Assembly (NCBI RefSeq): GCF_009451885.1
Contig: NZ_WIAO01000006.1
Span: forward strand, 124,001 to 188,000
Direction: 5' to 3'
DNA: 64,000 nt
From: Glycomyces albidus
Lineage (GTDB): Bacteria > Actinomycetota > Actinomycetes > Mycobacteriales > Micromonosporaceae
Part shown: positions 27,382 through 36,545 of the stretch, piece after piece
Numbering within the stretch: the stretch's first letter is position 1
How the letters are laid out: each line of letters starts with the position of its first letter
Made by a program: the position numbers and the translations under genes
Notes under the pieces: generated by a model
Database searches by the model: none
The model's input: only the letters and a program-made list of their open reading frames with translations
Told to the model about the DNA's origin: nothing

Positions 27382-27825
27382 TCAGTCGGCCTGCCAGCAC
27401 CTCAGTACTTCACCGGTATTGACGTCGCCCTCCACGGGGAGGACGTAGGTCATCTCGACGTGGGTGGAAGCGTCGGCCGGGACCTCCACCTCGGCGTAGC
27501 CGATCTCGGCTCCGGCGAGGTCGCGGGACCGGACGGCGCACGTGGCGCCCTCACCGGCCGGCTTGTAGACCTCGAACGTGATCTCGACCTGCCCGGGGAC
27601 GGAGTCGTCGTAGGCGAGCAGGCGCTCGGAGAGCTCGTCCTGGCCGTACGACTCGGTCAGGAGCCATGCGGCGACGGCGCCGGCCGCGATGACGCCGGCC
27701 GTGAAGGCGGCGGTCACCGCCGGGCGGCGCCGGGAGGGTTCGCGGCGGCGACCGTAGCGACCGTCGGGGAAGGACACGGCAGCCGTTTCAGGCACGCGTC
27801 CGTCCGTGGTCTGCGTCTCAGTCAT
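27382..27825 (-). CDS. DUF4307 membrane protein
   Basis: 147 residues. A basic N-terminal tail (YGRRREPSRRRP) is followed by one transmembrane helix (VTAAFTAGVIAAGAVAAWLL) and an extracytoplasmic beta-rich domain with two Cys (GATCAVRSRD and VLRCWQAD) that may pair. DUF4307 is an actinobacterial family without a known function. It sits between greA and mca, its usual location. It diverges from mca with about 180 bp between the starts. Confidence 0.85.
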   Translation of the reverse strand: MTETQTTDGRVPETAAVSFPDGRYGRRREPSRRRPAVTAAFTAGVIAAGAVAAWLLTESYGQDELSERLLAYDDSVPGQVEITFEVYKPAGEGATCAVRSRDLAGAEIGYAEVEVPADASTHVEMTYVLPVEGDVNTGEVLRCWQAD

Positions 27826-28006
27826 TGGCGCGGCTTTCCTTCGCGATCAGCGGCTTCGCCGCCGGGAGTCCGGATTCCGGGAGGAACCGGGAAGCAATGA
27901 TTATCGAGTATCGTTGCACAGAATGCCGGAGCCGACAACTACCGCTGCGCGCGAGTCGGTCCGAGCCCTATGGATCCCTGTTTACCAGCCAGCGAGGTCG
28001 ACTGCT

Positions 28007-28885
28007 GTGACGAATCGAAGCACACTGCGCCTGATGTGCGTGCACGCCCACCCCGACGACGAGTCGAGCAAGGGCGCCGGGACGATGGCGCGCTATGTGC
28101 GCGAAGGCATCGAGGTCCTGGTCGTCACGTGCACCGGGGGCGAGCGCGGCGACGTCCTCAACCCGAAGATGGACCGGCCGGAGGTGCAGGAGAACCTGCC
28201 GCGGATCCGCAGCGAGGAGATGGCCCGGGCCCGCGAGATCCTCGGCGTCGAGCAGCACTGGCTCGGCTTCACCGACTCCGGCCTCCCCGACGGGTGGCTC
28301 CCCGACTCGGGCATCGAGCTCCCCGAGGACGCGTTCTACCTGGTGCCCACCGAGGAGGCGGCCGCGCCGCTGGTCGAGGTCATGCGCTCGTTCAAGCCGC
28401 ACGTGGTGACCACGTACGACGAGGAGGGCGGCTACCCGCACCCGGACCACGTCAAGACCCACGAGGTCGCGGTCGCGGCGTTCGCCGCCGCCGGCGACCC
28501 CGGGCGCTACCCGGACCGCGGCGAGCCGTGGCAGCCGCTGAAGCTCTACTACAACCACTCGTTCGGCAAGGCCCGCATCGAGGCCCTGCACTACGCGATG
28601 ACCGACGCCGGCCTCGACTCCCCGTACAAGGAGTGGATGGACGCCGGGGACTGGACCCGCGACAAGAGCGAGCGGGTGACCACCCGGGTCGAGTGCGCCG
28701 AGTACTTCGAGATCCGGGACGCGGCGCTGAAGGCGCATGCGACCCAGGTCGACCCGGACGGGTTCTGGTTCGCCGTGCCGCGCGCGATCCAGGAGAAGGC
28801 GTGGCCGACGGAGGACTTCGAGCTCGTCGAGTCCCGGATCGAGACCCGCCTGCCCGAGGACGACCTCTTCGCCGGTCTCCGGTAA
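28007..28885 (+). CDS. mca: Mycothiol S-conjugate amidase
   Basis: 292 residues of the PIG-L/MshB deacetylase family. The zinc motif HAHPDDE lies at residues 13-19, and the second zinc-ligand region is YPHPDHV. The enzyme cleaves mycothiol S-conjugates to release mercapturic acids for export, a detoxification route specific to actinobacteria. ELPEDAFYLVPTEEA and the Trp-rich C-terminus (DGFWFAVPRAIQEKAWP) separate Mca from MshB. The GTG start at 28007 has a GAGG site 9 bases upstream; nothing in-frame further upstream looks coding. Confidence 0.93.
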   Translation: MTNRSTLRLMCVHAHPDDESSKGAGTMARYVREGIEVLVVTCTGGERGDVLNPKMDRPEVQENLPRIRSEEMARAREILGVEQHWLGFTDSGLPDGWLPDSGIELPEDAFYLVPTEEAAAPLVEVMRSFKPHVVTTYDEEGGYPHPDHVKTHEVAVAAFAAAGDPGRYPDRGEPWQPLKLYYNHSFGKARIEALHYAMTDAGLDSPYKEWMDAGDWTRDKSERVTTRVECAEYFEIRDAALKAHATQVDPDGFWFAVPRAIQEKAWPTEDFELVESRIETRLPEDDLFAGLR

Positions 28886-28906
28886 CAGCGTTCCATCGCT
28901 TCACTT

Positions 28907-28928
28907 GGGCCCCAGGGAGACCTGGGGC
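28907..28928 (+). terminator. Hairpin terminator after mca
   Basis: A 9-bp stem GGCCCCAGG / CCTGGGGCC with a 4-base loop, about 20 bases after the mca stop codon. Confidence 0.75.
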
Positions 28929-29155
28929 CTCTTGCTCCACTTGCGAGGGCGGTCGCGACGGCGGATCGTCCCGCTCCGCGCACCCTCAGTGAGGAAACAA
29001 CTGTCGGGCTCCCGACACCACCGTGTATTTCGCCGGAAAGTGCGGGAACCTTGCTGCAAGCGCGCTCCCGCGGGATACCGTGCGGGAGAAACCGGGCCGC
29101 ACCCAGGCCACGAAGCATTCTCACGCGGAGGCGGGCGCAGAACGGAGGTGGAGCC

Positions 29156-29740
29156 ATGGTCAGTCGTGAAACTTCGCCGGCTCGAACGAAGTCGTTCGTC
29201 GGCAGTCTCCTCGTCGCCACGCCCACGCTGCAGGACCCCAACTTCGACCGCACCGTCGTCATCGGCGTCGGACACGAGTCCGACGGCGTGCTCGGCGTGG
29301 TCCTCAACCGCGCCACCGAACGGAAGGTCGCCCACTACCTCGACCAGTGGGCCGTCCTCGCCGGCCACCCCGCCGTCCTGTTCGAGGGCGGGCCGGTCCA
29401 GCCGGACGCCGCGATCGGACTCGGCTGGCGCAAGGCCGACGCGCCGTTCTCTGACGCGTTCCGGCCCGTGCTCGGACGGCTCGGCACCCTCGACCTGTCC
29501 CGGGAGCCCGACGAGGTCGCACCGCTCCTGGAGGGCATGCGCGTCTTCACCGGGTACGCCGGATGGGCGCCGGGTCAGCTCGAGTCGGAGATCGAGGCGG
29601 GCGCGTGGATGGTCTTCGACGCCCTCCCCGCGGACCCGTTCTCGACCAGCCCCGAGGACCTGTGGTCGATGGTGTGGAAGCGCCAGGGCGGCATGCTCTC
29701 GGCCGTCGCGCACTACCCGGCCGACCCGTCGCTGAACTGA
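29156..29740 (+). CDS. YqgE/AlgH family protein
   Basis: 194 residues. The opening GSLLVATPTLQDPNFDRTVV, then GVLGVVLNRATE, FEGGPVQPDA and the C-terminal FTGYAGWAPGQLESEIEAGAW are the defining blocks of the YqgE/AlgH (DUF179) family. The fold is known but the biochemical role is not; a link to alginate regulation was proposed in Pseudomonas only. It is cytoplasmic, with no signal peptide. ATG 29156 has a GGAGG ribosome site. It converges with the following membrane-protein gene, stops 9 bp apart. Confidence 0.9.
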   Translation: MVSRETSPARTKSFVGSLLVATPTLQDPNFDRTVVIGVGHESDGVLGVVLNRATERKVAHYLDQWAVLAGHPAVLFEGGPVQPDAAIGLGWRKADAPFSDAFRPVLGRLGTLDLSREPDEVAPLLEGMRVFTGYAGWAPGQLESEIEAGAWMVFDALPADPFSTSPEDLWSMVWKRQGGMLSAVAHYPADPSLN

Positions 29741-29749
29741 GCCGGCCCC

Positions 29750-30211
29750 TCACGCCCCGGGCCGCCAGGCCATCAGGACGATCACCAGGGTGTAGAAGAC
29801 CAGGTTGAGCCCGGCGAGGGCGAGGAGCCTGCCGCGGTGCTGCTCGAGCAGCTCGCTGTCAAGTGCGCTGTCGAGTGCGCCGTGGGCGTCCTGGAGCTCC
29901 TTGCCGATGCGGGCGAGCACCCCGGGGATGACGGCCGCGCCGTTGACGACCGCGATGACGTAGAGCGTGGAGGCGATGACGAGCCAGGCGTCGCCGAACG
30001 AGTAGCGGTCGCTGGTCACGGTCGCGACCGCCCCGAACAGGGCCGCGATGAGCGTCAGCGCGTTGAAGAGCATGCAGCGGCGCCCGGCCTGGTGCACCCG
30101 GTCGCCGTCGCGTTCGCGCAGGGCGCGCTCGCCGAGCAGGGGCAGGAGCATGGCCGGGCCGACGAAGATCACCGCCGTGAGCACGTGCAGGACGACCAGG
30201 AACGTGTGCAT
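29750..30211 (-). CDS. Integral membrane protein (DUF2269-like)
   Basis: 153 residues with four hydrophobic helices: LVVLHVLTAVIFVGPAMLLPL, MLFNALTLIAALFGAVATV, WLVIASTLYVIAVVNGAAVIP and LALAGLNLVFYTLVIVLMA. The HVLTAVIFVGPAM opening resembles DUF2269/CopD-like membrane proteins with a conserved His in the first helix. The role is unknown. It converges with the YqgE gene and lies about 135 bp from the ssrA terminator. Confidence 0.7.
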   Translation of the reverse strand: MHTFLVVLHVLTAVIFVGPAMLLPLLGERALRERDGDRVHQAGRRCMLFNALTLIAALFGAVATVTSDRYSFGDAWLVIASTLYVIAVVNGAAVIPGVLARIGKELQDAHGALDSALDSELLEQHRGRLLALAGLNLVFYTLVIVLMAWRPGA

Positions 30212-30345
30212 AGGACGATGTTACGGACATATCAGGCGCAGTGCGGGCGGAACGGCGGGGACGAGCCGGCCCGGGACGAGCTATGCCCAGGGTCGATCGC
30301 GGACGCCATACGGCCGCCCGCAGGGGGTCGCACGGGCCCGAAACG

Positions 30346-30375
30346 CCGCATGGGCCCCTTTCGGGGCCCATGCGG
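30346..30375 (-). terminator. Terminator of tmRNA gene
   Basis: A 13-bp perfect stem (CCGCATGGGCCCC on the plus strand) with loop TTTC, starting 3 bases after the CCA end of tmRNA on the minus strand. Confidence 0.85.
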
Positions 30376-30378
30376 GTG

Positions 30379-30756
30379 TGGTGGAGCTGCAGGGAATCGA
30401 ACCCTGGTCCTCCGCGGCCTTCGTGAGGCTTCTCCGGGTGCAGTCCGCTGTGCCTTTTATCGAGCCCCACCGATCACGCGGACGAGTCGGTGAGACGGGC
30501 TCTAATCGCCGAAAGTCTCGGACGACGTCCCAGCGATCAAGACGTCGGCCACAGCATCCTTAAATGATGCCGCTGGACCAGGGCGGATGCGCCCCTGGAG
30601 CGGCAAACTTCACTGTCGCTTAAGCAGCGAGGGCGAAGTCAGTGCGTTGCTTTGCGTTGGCACTTATTGGTTTCCAACATCGGTTTACGAGACGGCGTTG
30701 GCTTCCTCGACCCGCTTCCCTCACGTCAACGTACGGAGTCGAAACCGATCAGCCCC
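30379..30756 (-). ncRNA. ssrA: Transfer-messenger RNA
   Basis: 378 nt. The RNA begins GGGGCTGATCGGTTTCGAC, the standard actinobacterial tmRNA 5' end, and finishes GATTCCCTGCAGCTCCACCA. The 5' GGGGCUG pairs with 3' CAGCUCC (one G-U) to form the acceptor stem, and GGTTCGATTCC is the T-loop. It carries Ala, enters stalled ribosomes and supplies a tag-encoding frame. smpB, its protein partner, lies 138 bp upstream on the same strand. The internal tag reading frame is listed separately. Confidence 0.95.
30620..30661 (-). other. tmRNA proteolysis-tag reading frame
   Basis: Inside tmRNA the sequence encodes ANAKQRTDFALAA followed by TAA. The ending ALAA is the ClpXP-recognised terminus common to bacterial tags. 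The resume codon is most likely the GCC just after AAGT, by analogy with other actinobacterial tmRNAs whose tags start with Ala. Confidence 0.85.
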
Positions 30757-30893
30757 TGGATCGCGCCAGAAGCAACGTCGAGTGAGTGTTCATCACCCTG
30801 TTGAGTTGTGCTGTGGAATTCTACCCCGGTTCAACGAGCGGCGTCGAACCGATATTCCGGTACGGCCGGCGTGACGCGCCGGTCACACCGCCG

Positions 30894-31400
30894 CTAGCGG
30901 CCGCCGCGCTTGGCGGCGCGGCCGACGGCCCGCTCGATCTCGCGGTCGGCCTCGCGCTTGGCGATCGCCTGCCGCTTGTCGTAGTTCTTGCGGCCGCGGC
31001 CGAGCCCGAGCTCCATCTTGGCGTACCCGTTCTGGAAGTACACCGACAGCGGGATCAGCGTGAGACCGGCCTCGTCGAGCTTCGGCGAGAGCTTGTCGAT
31101 CTCCGAGCGGTGCAGCAGGAGCTTGCGGATGCGCCGCGGCGGGTGGTTCGTCCACGTCCCGTAGTCGTACTCGGGGATGTGGAAGTTGTGGACGCGGGCC
31201 TCGCCGTTGTGGATCTCGGCGTACGCGTCGACGATGTTCCCCCGGCCCTGGCGCAGGGCCTTGACCTCGGTCCCGGACAGGACCATGCCGGCCTCGTAGG
31301 TGTCCAGGATCTCGTAGTCGTGGCGGGCCTTCCGGTTGGTGGTCACCACTGAGCGCTCGGAACCCGAGTGCTTGACCTTCTCCTGCTTCTTCTTGGACAC
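30894..31400 (-). CDS. smpB: tmRNA-binding protein SmpB
   Basis: 168 residues from GTG 31400. The OB-fold core includes [36 protein letters not shown] and FHIPEYDYG. The C-terminal tail [21 protein letters not shown] is basic and inserts into the ribosomal mRNA channel during trans-translation. It binds the tRNA-like domain of ssrA, encoded just downstream. Placement after ftsX and an M23 peptidase gene is common in actinobacteria. Confidence 0.96.
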   Translation of the reverse strand: MSKKKQEKVKHSGSERSVVTTNRKARHDYEILDTYEAGMVLSGTEVKALRQGRGNIVDAYAEIHNGEARVHNFHIPEYDYGTWTNHPPRRIRKLLLHRSEIDKLSPKLDEAGLTLIPLSVYFQNGYAKMELGLGRGRKNYDKRQAIAKREADREIERAVGRAAKRGGR

Positions 31401-31463
31401 CAGGCAAGCTTAACGATCGAACATCTGTATGGCCAAGCACATTTCCGGCTTCGCATGCTGCGC

Positions 31464-32693
31464 TCATCGGCACAGGCACGCGGGCAGGTATCCGAGCGGG
31501 TTCACACGCTCGCCGTGGACGCGCACTTCGAAGTGGAGGTGCGGGCCGGTGCTGGCGCCGGTGGTGCCGACCGCGCCGATGCCCTCGTCGCGGTCGACGT
31601 GCTCGCCGTACGACACCCAGATGCTCGACTGGTGCGCGTAGCAGGAGGTGACGCCGCCGCCGTGGGAGATGCAGGTGAGCTTCCCGTAGCCGGCGTTCCA
31701 GCCCGCGTAGACGACCCTGCCGGAGTCGACGGCGTGGATCGTGGTGCCCGAGCCGGCCGCGAAGTCGGTGCCGCCGTGGAAGCGGGAGCTTCCGTAGATC
31801 GGGTGGATCCGCCAGCCGAAGTCCGAGGACTTCCAGCCGTCGACCGGCACGACCCAGTCGCCGCCACCGCCGCCGCCCGAGGACGGGCCGCCCCCGCCCG
31901 AGTCGTCGTCGTCCTGGCGGCGCAGCTCGTCGGCGAGGCGCTCGGACTCGGCCTCGAGCTCGTCGTACTCGGACTGGGCGTCGGCGCGCTCGGCCTCGGC
32001 GACGGCGAGCGCGGCCTCCTGGTCGGCCTGGAGCCGCTGGACCGCGAGCTGCGCGGCCTCGGCCTCGGCGACGCGGACCTGGGCGTCGGCGAGGGCCTGC
32101 GCGGCGGCGGCCTCGGCGGCCTCCGCCTCGGCCTCGGCGACCGCGGCCGTGTTCTCGGCGTTGGCCGCCTCGCGGCGGGCGAGGGTCACCTCCTCGACGG
32201 CCTGGTCCTTGCCCTCCATGAGGAACTCCAGGTAGGTCAGGCCGTCGATGGCCTCGGCGGGGTCTTCGGAGGCGAGGATCGCGTCGACGGTGAGCAGTTC
32301 GGCGCCGCGCGCGGTCGCGTTGAACATCGCGGCGCGGGACTCGCGGGCCTCCTCGACGACCGCCGCGGCGGCCTCGTACTCGGCCTCGGCGGCGGCGAGC
32401 GCCTCGCGGGCGGCGTCGGCCTCGCGTTCGGCCTGGGCGGCCTCGGACTCGGCGGCGGCGACCCTGCCGCGGGCGACGTCGACCGCATGCTCGGCCTCGG
32501 GGAGCCGGGCCCGGGTGTCGGCGAGGACCGCGCCGGCGGCGCGCACCTCGTCCGAGGCGTCCTCGAGTTCGGCGGCCATCCGCGCCTTCTCGCGCTCGAC
32601 GGCGTCGAGCTCGGACTGGGAGACCCCGAACGCGGGACTGCTCGCGGTCCCTGCCAGGAGCAGGGCCGCGAGCAGCCATCCGATGCGCCTCAT
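31464..32693 (-). CDS. M23 peptidase with coiled coil (FtsEX-linked peptidoglycan hydrolase)
   Basis: 409 residues. A signal peptide (WLLAALLLAGTASSPAFG) leads into a long Ala/Glu coiled coil (about residues 28-265), an Asp/Gly/Ser-rich linker, and a LytM/M23 domain. Zinc ligands are visible in FHGGTDF (HxxxD) and GPHLHFEV (HxH). The architecture matches EnvC-like or actinobacterial proteins controlled by FtsEX, in which the coiled coil contacts the FtsX extracellular loop. Here all zinc ligands are present, so it should cut peptidoglycan itself, unlike the inactive EnvC. It follows ftsX by 71 bp in the same orientation. The role in septal cell-wall splitting is inferred from this context. 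Confidence 0.88.
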   Translation of the reverse strand: MRRIGWLLAALLLAGTASSPAFGVSQSELDAVEREKARMAAELEDASDEVRAAGAVLADTRARLPEAEHAVDVARGRVAAAESEAAQAEREADAAREALAAAEAEYEAAAAVVEEARESRAAMFNATARGAELLTVDAILASEDPAEAIDGLTYLEFLMEGKDQAVEEVTLARREAANAENTAAVAEAEAEAAEAAAAQALADAQVRVAEAEAAQLAVQRLQADQEAALAVAEAERADAQSEYDELEAESERLADELRRQDDDDSGGGGPSSGGGGGGDWVVPVDGWKSSDFGWRIHPIYGSSRFHGGTDFAAGSGTTIHAVDSGRVVYAGWNAGYGKLTCISHGGGVTSCYAHQSSIWVSYGEHVDRDEGIGAVGTTGASTGPHLHFEVRVHGERVNPLGYLPACLCR

Positions 32694-32764
32694 AGCGCCC
32701 GAATCTAGTCCATCTGCGACAGATGTTCAGGCCAATCGGGACACTCGCCCCGAACGGGTGAGCC

Positions 32765-33640
32765 TTACACCTTGATGTTGAACCGCAACGTGATCCACGC
32801 GGTGATCGCGGAGATGACGGCGGAGATGCCGGTGAGGATCGGCAGGAGCAGCAGGATCGACTGCATGCTGATCGGCGGCATCAGGCTGAAGAGGTCCTTG
32901 AACTGGCCGTCGATGACCAGGAACTTCGCGGCGATGAGCGTCGCGAAGGCGAAGATCGCGCCGATGACGCCGGCGAAGACCGCCTCAAGGACGAACGGGG
33001 CCTGGACGAACCAGTTCGGGGCGCCGACGAGCTTCATGATCGCGACCTCGCGGCGCCGCGAGTAGGCGGCGACCTGGATCGTGTTCGCGACCAGCATCAG
33101 GGCGGCGACGCCCTGGACGAGCGCGACGATCAGGGTGAGGCGCTGGGCCCCGCCGAGGATGTCGAAGACCTGCTGGAGGATGTCGCGCTGGTTGGTGACC
33201 TGGTAGACGCCCTCGCGCTCGCTGAAGTCGGCGATGAGCTTGTCGGCGTCGCCGATGTCCTTCATCTTGATGCGGAAGGCGGCCGGGAGGACGCTCGGGT
33301 CGACGGAGCTGACCAGGTCCTCGGACTCCTCGAAGGTGTCCTTGAAGCGCTCGTACGCCTCGTCCTGCGACTCGTACTGGACCTGCTCGGCGTAGCCGCT
33401 GTCCTCGAGTTCGTTCTGGATCTGGTCGGTCAGGGTCTGGTCGATGCCGCGGTCGAGGTAGACGACCACTTCGAGGTTGGTCTGGTAGTACTCCTCGATC
33501 ACGTCGACCTGGTTGTACAGCAGCAGCCCCGCGCCGAGCATCGTCAGCGAGACGGCCATGGTGATGATCATGGCGACGGTCATGGAGATATTGCGCCACA
33601 GTCCGAGGAAGACCTCGGACATCACGTACTTCGCGCGCAT
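32765..33640 (-). CDS. ftsX: Cell division protein FtsX
   Basis: 291 residues with four transmembrane helices. The first is at about residues 20-42 (SMTVAMIITMAVSLTMLGAGLL). A large extracytoplasmic loop of about 120 residues follows, containing VVYLDRGIDQTLTDQIQNEL, then three C-terminal helices with SRRREVAIMKLVGAPNWFV between helices 2 and 3, the coupling segment for the FtsE ATPase. FtsEX transmits ATP hydrolysis to extracellular peptidoglycan hydrolases at the septum. ftsE lies 22 bp upstream. Confidence 0.95.
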   Translation of the reverse strand: MRAKYVMSEVFLGLWRNISMTVAMIITMAVSLTMLGAGLLLYNQVDVIEEYYQTNLEVVVYLDRGIDQTLTDQIQNELEDSGYAEQVQYESQDEAYERFKDTFEESEDLVSSVDPSVLPAAFRIKMKDIGDADKLIADFSEREGVYQVTNQRDILQQVFDILGGAQRLTLIVALVQGVAALMLVANTIQVAAYSRRREVAIMKLVGAPNWFVQAPFVLEAVFAGVIGAIFAFATLIAAKFLVIDGQFKDLFSLMPPISMQSILLLLPILTGISAVISAITAWITLRFNIKV

Positions 33641-33662
33641 GTGCTCTGGTTCTGCCTTTCGC

Positions 33663-34343
33663 TCAGCCGTAGACGCCGCGCGCCTGGTCGCGGACGATCT
33701 GGCCGTTCTCGATCTCGATGACGCGGCGGCGCATCTGGTTCACGATGTTGGAGTCGTGGGTGACCATCAGGATGGTGGTGCCGGTCCGGCTGATCCGGTC
33801 GAGAAGCCGCATGATCTCGATCGAGGTGTCGGGGTCCAGGTTGCCGGTGGGCTCGTCCGCCAGCAGGAGCAGGGGCCGGTTGACGAAGGCGCGGGCCACG
33901 GCCACGCGCTGCTGCTCGCCGCCGGAGAGTTCGTGCGGGTAGCGGTGCTCCTTGCCGCCGAGGCCGACGAGCTCGAGGACCTCGGGCACGACGCGGCGGG
34001 CCACGGACTTGGGCTTGCCGATGACCTCGAGCGCGAACGCCACGTTCTCGGCGGCGGTGCGGTTCGGCAGCAGCCGGAAGTCTTGGAACACGCACCCGAT
34101 GCTGCGCCGGTAGGCCGGGGTCTTCCAGCGGCGCAGGCGGGTCACGTCGGTGTCCCCGACGGTGATCTTGCCCTTGTCGGGGACCTCTTCCCGCAGCAGG
34201 AGCTTGATGATCGTCGACTTCCCCGCACCGGTGGGGCCGATGAAGAACACGAACTCCCCCTTGTCGATGAAGACGTTCATGTCCTCCACCGAGGGGCGGT
34301 TCGACCGGGGGTAGTGCTTGGTTACACCCTCAAGCTGAATCAC
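33663..34343 (-). CDS. ftsE: Cell division ATP-binding protein FtsE
   Basis: 226 residues. Walker [10 protein letters not shown] (36-44), Q-loop [11 protein letters not shown], signature [15 protein letters not shown], Walker [14 protein letters not shown] and switch His VTHDS are all intact. It is the cytoplasmic ATPase of FtsEX. The GTG at 34343 gives [14 protein letters not shown], the usual FtsE beginning; no clear ribosome site precedes it, so weak or leaderless initiation is possible. It lies about 220 bp downstream of prfB, with a symmetric dyad structure in the spacer. Confidence 0.94.
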   Translation of the reverse strand: MIQLEGVTKHYPRSNRPSVEDMNVFIDKGEFVFFIGPTGAGKSTIIKLLLREEVPDKGKITVGDTDVTRLRRWKTPAYRRSIGCVFQDFRLLPNRTAAENVAFALEVIGKPKSVARRVVPEVLELVGLGGKEHRYPHELSGGEQQRVAVARAFVNRPLLLLADEPTGNLDPDTSIEIMRLLDRISRTGTTILMVTHDSNIVNQMRRRVIEIENGQIVRDQARGVYG

Positions 34344-34423
34344 GAGGCGGAGTCTATCCGCCGTTTCGGCGGGCCGGTCCGGCGGCTCCAGTACAAGCGT
34401 GGCATATTCCGGTATTTCGGACC

Positions 34424-34483
34424 CATATGTCCCGCCCGTTCGGGGGTAACGGCGTGATTTCGCCCGAACGGGGGAAGCATATG
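34424..34483. repeat. Nested symmetric dyad between prfB and ftsE
   Basis: CATATG at 34424-34429, five bases, CCCGTTCGGG at 34435-34444, 18 bases, CCCGAACGGG at 34463-34472, five bases, CATATG at 34478-34483. The arrangement is exactly mirror-symmetric around 34453.5. It could be the prfB terminator, an operator region upstream of ftsE, or both. Confidence 0.7.
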
Positions 34484-34567
34484 TGGTCAGGAGGCCCATG
34501 CCGGCGCCGCGAAGGGTCACGGGGCCGCCACGAGCCGTCCACAGCGGAGCCCGGATCCTATAGGAAC

Positions 34568-35692
<1,125 letters not shown>

Positions 35693-35730
35693 AACAGATC
35701 AGGGTACGCCTGTATTCGGGCTCATACGAA

Positions 35731-35764
35731 ACGGGACGCGAGCCCTGTGGGGGCCGCGTCCCGT
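35731..35764 (-). terminator. Hairpin terminator after PadR gene
   Basis: A 10-bp perfect stem ACGGGACGCG / CGCGTCCCGT with extra pairing inside, 47 bases past the stop of the PadR gene and just upstream of prfB. Confidence 0.75.
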
Positions 35765-35811
35765 TCCGTGCTTGATGTCGTGCGACCGGCGTCGGCGCCG
35801 GGTCTCTCCGT

Positions 35812-36315
35812 CTACCGCTTCTTCAGCCAGCTGAGCGCCGCCCGGTGGTACCCGATCGCGAACTCCATCGCGATCGCGGCGTTCGGGTCTTCGTCGGCGT
35901 AGTCCTTCGCGGCGGCACGGGCCTCTGCCAAGGCCTCCTGGTGCTGCTCGACCGCGTCGGCGAACATCTCGTCGGCGGTGTCCTTCGAGAGGTAGTCGAG
36001 GAAGGCCGTGCGCAGCGCGACGGGGTCGCGCAGCTGGCCGATCCGGGCCGGCTCGTTGAGCCAGCGGGTGAACGCCCGCTTGCCGTTGGCGCTGATCGTG
36101 TAGGGCACCGAGGCGCGCGGCCCCGGCTTCCCCACGCGGACGAGGCCGCCCTCGGCCAGCGCGGGGAGTTCGCGGTAGACCTGCGAGCGCGTCATGGTCC
36201 AGTACGGACCGAGGCGACGGGTCGCCTCCGCCATGAGTTGTCCGCCGGTCATCGGTCCTTCGTGCAGCAAGCCCAGCAATGCTGCTGAGGTCGCGTTGAG
36301 TTCTTTTCCTGCCAT
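35812..36315 (-). CDS. PadR-family transcriptional regulator
   Basis: 167 residues from ATG 36315. The N-terminal winged helix includes [20 protein letters not shown] and the recognition part [22 protein letters not shown], typical PadR. The C-terminal helical dimerisation arm contains Trp/Ala-rich repeats and ends AALSWLKKR. PadR proteins are usually repressors, often of membrane transport or stress genes next to them; here no clear target is adjacent. An in-frame extension to 36417 exists but would add non-conserved sequence, so the shorter start is preferred. Confidence 0.85.
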   Translation of the reverse strand: MAGKELNATSAALLGLLHEGPMTGGQLMAEATRRLGPYWTMTRSQVYRELPALAEGGLVRVGKPGPRASVPYTISANGKRAFTRWLNEPARIGQLRDPVALRTAFLDYLSKDTADEMFADAVEQHQEALAEARAAAKDYADEDPNAAIAMEFAIGYHRAALSWLKKR

Positions 36316-36545
36316 GCCCGACAGGATGCCATGTGGATGCCGCTCTGACAAGTGGACAGCTCCAATGTGTCGATAGACCTCGACCGATGGTTCATCCTGC
36401 GTGACCATGGAAAGCACTGCAAGCCTTGTGAATCCGTCGGGGGTCGATCCGGGATTGCAACGCCTGATCGGAGAATTCCAATCGTGTGATCCCCATCGCC
36501 CTCATCGGTTCGGACGATGCGGGGTCACTCGGCGCTCATGGATCA

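Noticed and set aside
36316-36417. N-terminal extension of the PadR regulator
   Set aside because: The extra residues lack any conserved character and the ATG at 36315 precedes a typical PadR start.
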